NCBI GenBank assembly: GCA_020720945.1
Contig: DYNR01000063.1
Span: 1-6,449 of the forward strand
DNA: 6,449 nucleotides
Source of the DNA: Chthoniobacter flavus
GTDB taxonomy: Bacteria > Verrucomicrobiota > Verrucomicrobiia > Chthoniobacterales > DYNR01
Direction of reading: 5' to 3'
The position numbers were made by a program, and so were the translations under genes. How positions within the stretch are numbered: position 1 is the stretch's first letter; each line of letters begins with the position of its first letter. The notes below the pieces were generated by a model, which was not told the DNA's origin, did not search any database, and saw only the letters and a program-made list of their open reading frames with translations. Shown in pieces: positions 1 to 5,613 of the stretch.

Positions 1-69
1 GAGAAGGGAGAAGGGAGAAGGGAGAAGGGAGAAGGGAGAAGGGAGAAGGGAGAAGGGAGAAGGGAGAAG
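1..69. repeat. 7-bp tandem repeat (GAGAAGG)n, cut by window edge
   Basis: Nine perfect copies of GAGAAGG (1-63) are followed by six bases of a tenth (64-69). The array begins at the first base of the window, so its true length is unknown. It is a pure purine tract on the plus strand and lies 3' of thiE, separated from its stop codon by 13 bases. No open frame or hairpin-type terminator is apparent in it. A perfect 7-bp array of this kind is a typical variable-number locus and a homopurine/homopyrimidine tract able to adopt non-B structures; any function is unknown. Confidence 0.97.
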
Positions 70-82
70 TGGGTGGGGAGGG

Positions 83-718
83 TTAATCGGAAGAGGGGTT
101 TAGCAGTGCGGAGCATTGGTTGCCGTAGGTTACGGTATTTTTTGCTTCCAGCAAGGCGGAAACGATGGCGACGCGTGAGGCTCCGGCGGCGAGGACGATG
201 GGGAGGTTTTCGAGGTGGATGCCGCCGATGCAAAAGATGGGAAGGTGGACGCGGCGGTGGACTTCGGCGATGTCGGAAAGCCCGATGGGGGTGTAGTCCG
301 GCTTGGTGAGGGTTGGGAAAATGGGGCCGAAGCCCAAGTAGTCGGGTGCTTCCAAAAGGGCATCGGTCGCCTGTTGCAAGCTGTGGGTTGATTTGCCGAC
401 GATTTTGTTTGGGCCGAGGATGCGCCGGGCATCGGCGACGGAGAGGTCGTCCTGTCCGAGGTGGACACCGGAGGCATCGATTTCGGCAGCGATTTCTGGG
501 TAATCGTTGATAATGAAGGGGATCTTGGCGGCTTTGCAGGCGGGGAGGATTTCTTTTGCCAAGGGGAGGAGGAGTGTGGGGGGGAGTGTTTTTGCTCGGA
601 GCTGGATGATTCCTGCGCCGGCGGCGATGAGGCTTTCGGTTTTGGAAAGAGCGGAATCGCGGGAGACATAGCCCATGTCGAGGATGCCGTAGAGTTTGCA
701 GGAAGGAGAGATTTTCAT
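83..718 (-). CDS. thiE: Thiamine-phosphate synthase ThiE
   Basis: This cytosolic enzyme of thiamine biosynthesis joins HMP diphosphate to the thiazole phosphate to give thiamine phosphate. The 211-residue product has normal family length and the (beta/alpha)8 barrel signatures in order: QLRAK (Gln39, Arg41, Lys43) and IIND (Asn71-Asp72) for the pyrimidine diphosphate, GVHLGQDD (84-91) with the metal-binding Asp, GKSTHS (108-113), GFGPIFPTLTK (129-139, with Thr136, Thr138 and Lys139 at the diphosphate/thiazole site), CIGGI (163-167) and a C-terminal GASRVAIVSALL. The start was chosen because MKISPSCKLYG begins at the usual barrel N-terminus and its ATG overlaps the upstream TGA as ATGA, implying translational coupling to the SprT-like gene. 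The frame is open further upstream to 1015, but that extension is low-complexity Pro/Arg and overlaps the neighbour. No other thi gene is in the window. Confidence 0.95.
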   Translation of the reverse strand: MKISPSCKLYGILDMGYVSRDSALSKTESLIAAGAGIIQLRAKTLPPTLLLPLAKEILPACKAAKIPFIINDYPEIAAEIDASGVHLGQDDLSVADARRILGPNKIVGKSTHSLQQATDALLEAPDYLGFGPIFPTLTKPDYTPIGLSDIAEVHRRVHLPIFCIGGIHLENLPIVLAAGASRVAIVSALLEAKNTVTYGNQCSALLNPSSD

Positions 719-1296
719 AGGTTTTTGGAGAGGGCGTGGGAGGAGTGGGGTGAGGGGGCGGGATATTCGGTGGGAGAGGGGAGGGGAGGAGGAGAAGGGA
801 GGAGTTCGAAGCGGGAGTCGTATTTGCCGCCGGCGAAGATGCGGCAGCATTGCAGGCAAGCGGCGCGGCGGCGGAGAGGTTTGACGCGGGCGATGATGAG
901 GGAGCAGGAGGGGCAGCGGTAGAAGAGGGAGCGTTTTTTTTGGGTTCGTGGGAGGGGGAGGCGGTGGCAACGGGCTTCGCCGGGGATGCCGAGGAGGGCG
1001 CAGGCGGCTTTCCATTCCGTGCCGTGGGGGGGGATTTTGCGGTTGTGGTTGCGGGCGCGGGCGAGGAGGTGGGCGAGTTCGTGGCGGAGGGTTTGGTCGA
1101 TTTCTTTTTCGCCGAAGGGGCGGAGAGCGGGGTTGAGAGAGATCGAAAAAGTTTTGTAGGAGGCGGTGCCTGCGGTTGATTTTAGGCGGGGGTTCCAGAA
1201 AACCGAAACGAGGGCGGCAAGGTCGGAGGCACCGATTTTTTCGAGGAGTGTTTTGGCGGATTGCTCCAATCCGTAGTCGCGGACCGCTGAAGGCAT
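715..1296 (-). CDS. SprT-like zinc metalloprotease domain protein
   Basis: A 193-residue protein of the SprT-like family, which is related to eukaryotic Spartan/SPRTN; the bacterial members' substrates are mostly unknown. Visible are the metalloprotease motif HELAH (His72-Glu73...His76), the third metal ligand in HGTEW (His91) and a C-terminal zinc ribbon of two Cys pairs (YRCPSC, Cys128/131; CLQC, Cys147/150). After residue 165 the chain becomes a Pro/Ser-rich tail, encoded by a 33-base homopurine stretch on the plus strand (772-804). The start MPSAVRDYG fits the family N-terminus, and its ATG shares one base with the cysE stop (TAATG). Its TGA overlaps the thiE start as ATGA. An A8 run on the coding strand encodes part of Gln119-Lys120-Lys121 just before the zinc ribbon. 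A DNA-protein crosslink or general proteolysis role would be inference. Confidence 0.88.
   Translation of the reverse strand: MPSAVRDYGLEQSAKTLLEKIGASDLAALVSVFWNPRLKSTAGTASYKTFSISLNPALRPFGEKEIDQTLRHELAHLLARARNHNRKIPPHGTEWKAACALLGIPGEARCHRLPLPRTQKKRSLFYRCPSCSLIIARVKPLRRRAACLQCCRIFAGGKYDSRFELLPSPPPLPSPTEYPAPSPHSSHALSKNL
934..941 (-). other. A8 run, candidate slippage site in the SprT-like gene
   Basis: On the coding strand eight A residues are read as CAA AAA AAA, which contains A AAA AAA in the phase required for -1 slippage. The -1 frame is the thiE frame and has no stop from 1015 to the end of thiE. A slip would therefore give residues 1-121 of the protease domain, about 72 novel Pro-rich residues, then complete ThiE, and would drop the zinc ribbon. 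No stimulatory hairpin was established. Chance is a real alternative in this stop-poor pyrimidine-rich coding strand. Confidence 0.25.
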
Positions 1297-2177
1297 TATT
1301 TCTTTGGGAGGATTTGCACTTGCCGTTCCTCGATGAAGACGAGGGAGCGGGGGGGGACGCTTTGCATCAGGAAAACATTGGCGCCGACGGTGGTGTGGGT
1401 GCCGATGACGGTTTCGCCGCCGAGGATGGTCGAATTTGGGTGGACGGTGACATGGCTTTCCACATTGGGGTGCCGTTTGCCGCCTTTGATGATTCGGCCG
1501 GAATCGTCTTTTGGGAAACTGCGGGCGCCGAGGGTCACGCCGTGGTAGAGTTTTACCCAATCGCCGATGACGCAAGTTTCGCCGATGACGACGCCGGTTC
1601 CGTGGTCGATAAAAAAATGCGAACCGATGGAGGCGCCGGGGTGGATGTCGATGCCGGTGCGGGAGTGTGCCCATTCGGTCATGATGCGGGGCAAGAGAGG
1701 GACGGATTCGCGGTAGAGGAGGTGGGCCATCCGCTGGATTGCCACGGTTTCTATGGAGGGGTAAGCGAGGATGATTTCCTCGAAGTTTGTCGCGGCGGGG
1801 TCGCCTTCGTAAGCCGCTTCGATGTCCGACTGGAGGGTTTTTCGCAGTGCGGGAAGGGCGTTAAAAAAACGGGAAAGGATGGAGGCAGCTTTTGCTTTTG
1901 GGCAGTCTGGGGATGAGGTGCGGAGGCTTTTGCAAATTTCGGTTTCTAGGCGGTCGGCGAGGGATGCCACGCGGGCGCGGGTCAGGTCGCGGAGTTCGTT
2001 TTCCGAAACGGCGGTGTCATCGTGGAAGCCGGGGAAGAGGATTTGGAGGAGGTCTTGGCAGATGGTGCCGATGGCGGGTTTCGACGGGAGGTTTGCGCCT
2101 TCTCCGTGGTTGAGGCCGCCGACTTCCGCGTAAGAGTCGAGCAACAGGCGAGCGGCTTGGTCGATGAAATCGTTCAT
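1296..2177 (-). CDS. cysE: Serine O-acetyltransferase CysE (long form)
   Basis: Transfers acetyl from acetyl-CoA to L-serine, giving O-acetylserine, the first step of cysteine synthesis, in the cytosol. The 293-residue protein has an alpha-helical N-terminal region of about 165 residues, followed by a left-handed beta-helix of hexapeptide repeats. The active-site block is easy to see: TGIDIHPGA (Asp177), FFIDHGTG (catalytic His192), VVIGET, LYHGVTLG and KRHP (235-237), then ILGGETVIG and VGANVFL coils. The loop of about 15 residues between VTLG and KRHP matches the longer EpsC/plant-like serine acetyltransferases rather than Escherichia coli CysE. ATG at 2177 starts MNDFIDQAARLL and overlaps the TGA of the upstream gene (ATGA). 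No Shine-Dalgarno precedes it, so coupling is likely. Its cysteine synthase partner CysK is not in the window. Confidence 0.95.
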   Translation of the reverse strand: MNDFIDQAARLLLDSYAEVGGLNHGEGANLPSKPAIGTICQDLLQILFPGFHDDTAVSENELRDLTRARVASLADRLETEICKSLRTSSPDCPKAKAASILSRFFNALPALRKTLQSDIEAAYEGDPAATNFEEIILAYPSIETVAIQRMAHLLYRESVPLLPRIMTEWAHSRTGIDIHPGASIGSHFFIDHGTGVVIGETCVIGDWVKLYHGVTLGARSFPKDDSGRIIKGGKRHPNVESHVTVHPNSTILGGETVIGTHTTVGANVFLMQSVPPRSLVFIEERQVQILPKK

Positions 2178-2641
2178 GCGTTTTCGGTTGGCGGAGGGAG
2201 GATGGCGGAAGGGTTTTCTGGAAGGGTGAGATGGAAGTGGGTTCCTTGCTGGGAACGGAACTCCGCGATGGTGTAGGAGATGCCGAAAGCCGATTTTTTT
2301 TTGACATTGGCAAGGAGGGTCCAGGGCAAAAAAATCCACGGATGGGAAAAGTCGAACGGGGGGAAAGGGCGAACGAAAAGACCGTCTTCTGCCACGCGGA
2401 CGCGGAGACAGTTATTGTAGCCGACAGGTTTGAAAAACCATCCGCTTTGGAACGAAAGCACCGTGGCGTAGCGTTCCGGAAAGATGCCGTCTGGCGTGGG
2501 GTTTTCGCGTGCCCTGCGCGTCCACCCGAGAAGGCTGACGAGCTTGAAAATGAGCAGGGATAGAGGGAATACCCCGAGGGCGACAGCGAGGATCCAGAAG
2601 AAGTAGGCGGGTGTGGCAGGTATGGCAGGTATGGCAGACAT
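2174..2641 (-). CDS. Unrecognised one-TM membrane protein, possible PH-like domain
   Basis: A 155-residue protein I cannot name. A short N-terminus carrying AIP-AIP-ATP repeats is followed by one strongly hydrophobic segment (about residues 13-40), then Arg-rich WTRRARE, which suggests a single N-terminal membrane anchor with the remainder in the cytosol by the positive-inside rule. The soluble part alternates short hydrophobic strands and contains GYNNCLRVRVAEDGLFVR (74-91) and HPWIFLPW (100-107). From memory, YNNCL...GLYL...HPPLFIPW is a recurring pattern in uncharacterised bacterial proteins, perhaps of PH-like fold; this is unverified. An A9 run encodes Lys114-116. ATG at 2641 lies 19 bases after the nuoD stop without a Shine-Dalgarno, and the TGA overlaps the cysE start. 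The overlap and gene-like length support a real gene. Confidence 0.75.
   Translation of the reverse strand: MSAIPAIPATPAYFFWILAVALGVFPLSLLIFKLVSLLGWTRRARENPTPDGIFPERYATVLSFQSGWFFKPVGYNNCLRVRVAEDGLFVRPFPPFDFSHPWIFLPWTLLANVKKKSAFGISYTIAEFRSQQGTHFHLTLPENPSAILPPPTENA
2294..2302 (-). other. A9 run, candidate slippage site upstream of cysE
   Basis: Nine A residues on the coding strand are read exactly as AAA AAA AAA (Lys114-116). The -1 frame is the cysE frame and is open from at least 2339 through the end of cysE. A -1 slip would replace the last 39 residues of the membrane protein with a 39-residue linker running into complete CysE, tethering it to the membrane. A run this long is also prone to transcriptional slippage and to mutation. 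No product is shown by the sequence itself. Confidence 0.28.
2609..2635 (-). repeat. 9-bp coding tandem repeat (Ala-Ile-Pro)
   Basis: On the coding strand two exact copies of GCCATACCT and a third diverged copy (GCCACACCC) encode AIP-AIP-ATP at residues 3-11 of the membrane protein. Because the unit is a multiple of three, copy changes would alter only the length of the N-terminus ahead of the membrane segment. Confidence 0.85.
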
Positions 2642-2660
2642 TGGGAACGGCGGATGGCGG

Positions 2661-3908
2661 TCAGCGGTCGCTTTCTCCCATCACCATATCGATGCTGCCG
2701 AGGGTTGAAACCACATCGCTGATGAACAACCCCGGAAGCACCTTGGGCAAAATGCTCAAATTGACGAAGGAAGGGCCGCGGATTTTTAGCCGGTAGGGGA
2801 CACCGCCGCCCTTGCTGCAGATGTAAAAGCCGAGTTCGCCTTTCGGGTTTTCTGCCGAGAAATAGACTTCGCCGGCGGGGGCGTCGATGCCTTGGGTATT
2901 GATGAGGAAGTGGTGGATGAGTTCTTCCATTTTGGTGAGGACGGCTTCTTTTGGGGGGAGAAGGCCCTTCGGGTCAGCGCAGTTGATCGGGCCGGAAGGC
3001 ATTTTTTGCACCAGTTGGCGGAGGATGCGGATGCTTTGGCGGATTTCCTCCATTCGCACCAAGTAGCGGTCGTAGGCATCGCCGACCGAGCCGACGGGAA
3101 TATCAAAATCGTAGAGGTGGTAATCGAGGTAGGGGTTTGCGCGGCGGATGTCGTGCTCCACGCCGCTGCCGCGCAAGTTTGGACCCGAGATGGCGTAGGC
3201 GATGGCATCCGCGGCGGAAATCACGCCGATGTCTTTGGTCCGGTCGATGAAGATTTTGTTGCGGGTCAAGAGGTTATCAATGTCTTCGAGGGGAGTCTGG
3301 AAAGAGTCCAAGAAGGAGGTGACGCCAGCCAAGAAGCCGTCCGGGAGGTCGTGGGTTTGGCCGCCGATGCGGGTGTAGCTTGTTGTGAAGCGGGCACCGG
3401 TGAGCTGTTCGATGAGGTTGTGGATTTTTTCCCGTTCCGTGAAAGTGTAGAGGAAAACGGTGGTTGCGCCCAAGTCCATGGCGTTGGCACCAAGGCCTAG
3501 GAGGTGGGAAGAGATGCGGGCGAGTTCGCAGCAGAGGACGCGGATGGCTTTGCCGCGGGGAGGGAGTTCCCAGCCCATGAGTTTTTCCACGGCGAGGGCG
3601 TAGGCGATATTGTTTGAAAGAGGGGCGAGGTAGTCCAGGCGATCCGTGTAAGGGATGAACTGGTTATACTGCATATTTTCCGCGATTTTTTCATCTCCGC
3701 GGTGGAGGTATCCGACTTCCGGGGTCGCCTTGGTGATGATTTCCCCGTCGAGTTCTAGGACGATGCGGAGCACGCCGTGGGTCGAGGGGTGGGAGGGTCC
3801 CATGTTCAAGGTGAGGGATTCGCCGAGGAGTTCTCCGGTTTTTTGGATGGCTTGGAGGGAAGCTGCGCTTCTGGCCAAGGTATCAGGTTGTGCGAAAGTC
3901 GTTGCCAT
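2661..3908 (-). CDS. nuoD: NADH-quinone oxidoreductase subunit D (complex I)
   Basis: The 49-kDa-type subunit of respiratory complex I, in the peripheral arm on the cytoplasmic side, which helps form the quinone-reduction site. The 415-residue product is full length and carries family blocks throughout: NMGPSHPSTHGVLR (36-48), GYLHRGDEKIAE (67-78), PYTDRLDYL (86-94), CCELARISSHLLGLG (126-140), GARFTTSYTRIGG (171-183), FDIPVGSVGDAYDRY (268-282), PKGELGFY (355-362) and the C-terminus VVSTLGSIDMVMGESDR. The His residues of HPSTH and Tyr87 correspond to known quinone-pocket residues. It is NuoD alone, not a NuoCD fusion. ATG at 3908 gives MATTFAQPD; the frame is open to an ATG at 4004, but those 32 residues overlap the upstream gene and lie outside the conserved region. 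Other nuo genes are absent on both sides. No Shine-Dalgarno is visible. Confidence 0.96.
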   Translation of the reverse strand: MATTFAQPDTLARSAASLQAIQKTGELLGESLTLNMGPSHPSTHGVLRIVLELDGEIITKATPEVGYLHRGDEKIAENMQYNQFIPYTDRLDYLAPLSNNIAYALAVEKLMGWELPPRGKAIRVLCCELARISSHLLGLGANAMDLGATTVFLYTFTEREKIHNLIEQLTGARFTTSYTRIGGQTHDLPDGFLAGVTSFLDSFQTPLEDIDNLLTRNKIFIDRTKDIGVISAADAIAYAISGPNLRGSGVEHDIRRANPYLDYHLYDFDIPVGSVGDAYDRYLVRMEEIRQSIRILRQLVQKMPSGPINCADPKGLLPPKEAVLTKMEELIHHFLINTQGIDAPAGEVYFSAENPKGELGFYICSKGGGVPYRLKIRGPSFVNLSILPKVLPGLFISDVVSTLGSIDMVMGESDR

Positions 3909-3969
3909 AGAAGGGTTCAATTCGTTGGAGCAGGTCGGGAAGGGTCGAGCAAGCAGAAAAAAGCAAGGT

Positions 3970-4470
3970 TTACTTCGTTTCGGTTTCGATTTCCGAGAGG
4001 ACAAAATCGTATTCTACGCGGTCTGCGAGTTGGCTCATGAGAGTGCGGAGGCGGCGGCTCAAGACGGAGGCGATGCGGGCGGTGAGGTTGACGGAAGCTT
4101 CCGGGTAGGCTTGAAAAAAATCGACGAGAGCCATCCTGTCGGCCCTCCAGATTTGGGAAGGAGAAACGGCGATGACGCTGGCGCTAGCGGTGCCGGGGTC
4201 GAAGATATTGATTTCTCCGAAGGATTCGCCTTGGTGGATGGAGCCGAGGAGGATCTCGCGGGTTCCGTCGAAGCGGCGGGCGTGCAACTCGCCCGAGAGG
4301 AGGAGGAAGAGAGAGTTTTGGGGGGTGCCTTGCAAGATGATTTTATCGCCGGGGTGATAAAACGAAAAGGAACCGTAGGAGCAAAGCATGGCGCGGTCTT
4401 CCGGAGAAAGTTCCGAAACGATGCCCATGGCGGGGAGTTCGGGGTGGGTGATCGAAGAAGTGTCGGACAT
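3970..4470 (-). CDS. Stand-alone cyclic-nucleotide-binding-like domain protein
   Basis: A 166-residue protein made almost entirely of one CAP-family cNMP-binding beta-roll: SELSPEDRAMLCSYG (19-33) for the N-terminal helix, YHPGDKIILQGTPQNSLFLLLSGEL (38-62) for the first strands, GESFGEINIF (81-90) for the phosphate-binding cassette and a C-terminal helix of about 50 residues. There is no helix-turn-helix, kinase, channel or other effector domain. The position after the cassette reads DPGTASASV where ligand-binding members usually have an Arg (PR-A/S-A); this phosphate-contacting Arg is missing, so binding of cAMP or cGMP is doubtful. ATG at 4470 starts MSDTSS; a Met at residue 15 is a possible alternative start, since neither has a good Shine-Dalgarno. 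The gap to nuoD is 61 bases. Its job is unknown; a regulatory or scaffold role is inference. Confidence 0.85.
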   Translation of the reverse strand: MSDTSSITHPELPAMGIVSELSPEDRAMLCSYGSFSFYHPGDKIILQGTPQNSLFLLLSGELHARRFDGTREILLGSIHQGESFGEINIFDPGTASASVIAVSPSQIWRADRMALVDFFQAYPEASVNLTARIASVLSRRLRTLMSQLADRVEYDFVLSEIETETK

Positions 4471-4485
4471 GGTATCGGTTTGCTT

Positions 4486-4509
4486 GCGGTTTTGCGGTTT
4501 TGCGGTTTT
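4486..4509. repeat. 8-bp direct repeat, three exact copies
   Basis: GCGGTTTT occurs three times in tandem (AAAACCGC on the coding strand), with a fourth G following. It occupies about half of the 53-base gap between the thioredoxin-fold gene and the cNMP-like gene and ends 15 bases before the cNMP-like start. A direct tandem repeat so close to a start could be a protein-binding site or a copy-variable spacer. Nothing shows which. Confidence 0.9.
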
Positions 4510-4523
4510 GAAGAAAGAGGGAT

Positions 4524-5024
4524 TTAGTCGCGGCGGAGGGTTTCTTGGGAGACGAAAGAGTTTGCGATGATGTCGAGGACGCGTTGGCCGGCGAGGACGG
4601 AAGAAGAAATGGCATCGAGGTTGCCGTCTTTTCCGATGAGGGCGATGGCGAAGCCTTTTTTGATTCCGTAGAGGGCGGCGATGGAGGGGCCGTCTTGGGC
4701 GATGGTGAAGGGGATGTCCGAGCGGATCGTTCCCGGTTTTGCTGTGAGGGCAACGACGCAGACGGCTTTGGTGGCCGAGAGGCGTTGGTAAACATCTTGG
4801 AGCTGGTGGATTTGGCGGCGGAAAGCCCAAGTGGAAGGGCTAGGGGCGATGAGCAGAACCACGGGGCGACCGCGGAAATCTTTGTCGCTTGCCGGGGATG
4901 CGGAAGCGGTGAGCCAAGAAAAATTTGGGGCGGGGCGGACGACTTCGGCCTGCGATGGGAGCGGCGAGAAAGCCAGGGCGAGGAAAGCGAGGAGGGGGAG
5001 CAGAGGGAAGGTGCGGTCAGACAC
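4524..5024 (-). CDS. Exported thioredoxin-fold protein lacking redox cysteines
   Basis: A 166-residue protein with an apparent Sec signal peptide: Arg4, a hydrophobic core over residues 6-20 and a likely cleavage after SQA (residue 26). It would therefore be periplasmic. The mature part resembles AhpC/TSA or thioredoxin-like domains: DFRGRPVVLLIAPS (49-62), a helix with QLQDVYQRL, AVCVVALTA (87-95), DIPFTIAQDG (103-112), the ALYGIKKGFAIALIGKDG block (117-134) and a terminal helix. Where a redoxin has its catalytic Cys the sequence is APSPSTW; the only Cys (89) sits in a buried strand, so thiol chemistry is unlikely. GTG at 5024 was chosen because it places the signal peptide at the N-terminus, overlaps the frr stop (GTGTCTGA) and has GAGG six bases upstream. 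The frame remains open upstream inside frr, but that part is a shadow. Confidence 0.8.
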   Translation of the reverse strand: MSDRTFPLLPLLAFLALAFSPLPSQAEVVRPAPNFSWLTASASPASDKDFRGRPVVLLIAPSPSTWAFRRQIHQLQDVYQRLSATKAVCVVALTAKPGTIRSDIPFTIAQDGPSIAALYGIKKGFAIALIGKDGNLDAISSSVLAGQRVLDIIANSFVSQETLRRD

Positions 5025-5577
5025 GGAGCACCTCGATTTCTTTTGCCGAGACGAGTTCATCGATTTTTTTACCATAAGAGTCCGTGAGTTTTTGGATTTC
5101 TTTTTCCGAAGTTTCGAGGTCATCTTCCGTGATTTTGCCGTCTTTTTGGAGTTTTCTGCATTGTTCGATTCCGTCGCGGCGGCAGGAGCGGACGCGGACG
5201 CGGCTTTCTTCGGCGATGTGTTTGATGGTTTTGACGAGCTCTTTGCGCCGTTCTTCGGAGAGTTCGGGGATGGGGAGGCGGATGACTTTTCCGTCAACGG
5301 CAGGGTTGATGCCGAGGCGGGATTCTTGGATGGCTTTTGCGATGGCCTGGGCGGTGGAAGCGTCGAAGGGTTGGATGACGAGCATCCGGGGTTCCGGCGA
5401 AGAGATCACCGCGAGCTGTTTGAGTTTCATGTGGCTGTCGTAGGCGACGACATCGATGTTTTCGACAAGAGCCGGGCTGGCTTTGCCCGTGCGGATGGCG
5501 GAGAACTCTTGGGAGAGGAACTCGATGGCGCGTTCCATGCCTTCTTCGGTTTCCAGTGAAATTTCGTCCAGGTCCAT
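5017..5577 (-). CDS. frr: Ribosome recycling factor
   Basis: Splits post-termination ribosomes together with EF-G. The 186-residue length is standard. Visible landmarks are the N-terminal helix ending in LSQEFSAIRTGKASPALVENI (21-41), VISSPEPRMLVIQPFD (57-72), AIQESRLGINP (82-92), the hydrophobic VIRLPIPELSEERRKELVK (98-116) and a C-terminal coiled-coil half, ITEDDLETSEKEIQKLTD (149-166). The usual RN-x-RRDAN motif in helix 3 reads RSCRRDGI (130-137): the Arg pair is kept but the Asn and Ala-Asn are changed. ATG at 5577 is the only sensible start; the 36-base gap to pyrH holds no recognisable Shine-Dalgarno or terminator. Location right after pyrH is the classical bacterial order, and the stop overlaps the GTG of the next gene. 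Confidence 0.97.
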   Translation of the reverse strand: MDLDEISLETEEGMERAIEFLSQEFSAIRTGKASPALVENIDVVAYDSHMKLKQLAVISSPEPRMLVIQPFDASTAQAIAKAIQESRLGINPAVDGKVIRLPIPELSEERRKELVKTIKHIAEESRVRVRSCRRDGIEQCRKLQKDGKITEDDLETSEKEIQKLTDSYGKKIDELVSAKEIEVLRV

Positions 5578-5613
5578 AGTTTAAGAGTTGTGGTTGAAAG
5601 GGTTGTAGAGTTT

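Noticed and set aside
1..69. CRISPR array
   Set aside because: The 7-bp units are contiguous without spacers, so this is a simple tandem repeat.
1026..1356. C8 runs on the coding strand at 1026-1033 and 1349-1356 as frameshift or error sites
   Set aside because: Both reading frames continue normally through them into conserved motifs (IPPHG in the SprT-like protein and SVPPRS in CysE), so the sequence appears intact.
1176..1916. Long plus-strand open frame of 246 codons across cysE and the SprT-like gene
   Set aside because: It is antisense to two well-supported genes, has Gly/Asp/Val-rich composition typical of shadow frames in GC-rich DNA, and shows no recognisable motif.
3909..4004. Upstream ATG adding 32 residues to NuoD
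   Set aside because: The extension overlaps the end of the cNMP-like gene, is basic and cysteine-containing, and lies outside the conserved NuoD region.
3655..4527. Plus-strand open frame of 290 codons opposite nuoD and the cNMP-like gene
   Set aside because: Antisense to conserved coding sequence with no domain signature. The same applies to 4831-5559 and 5983-6378 on the plus strand.
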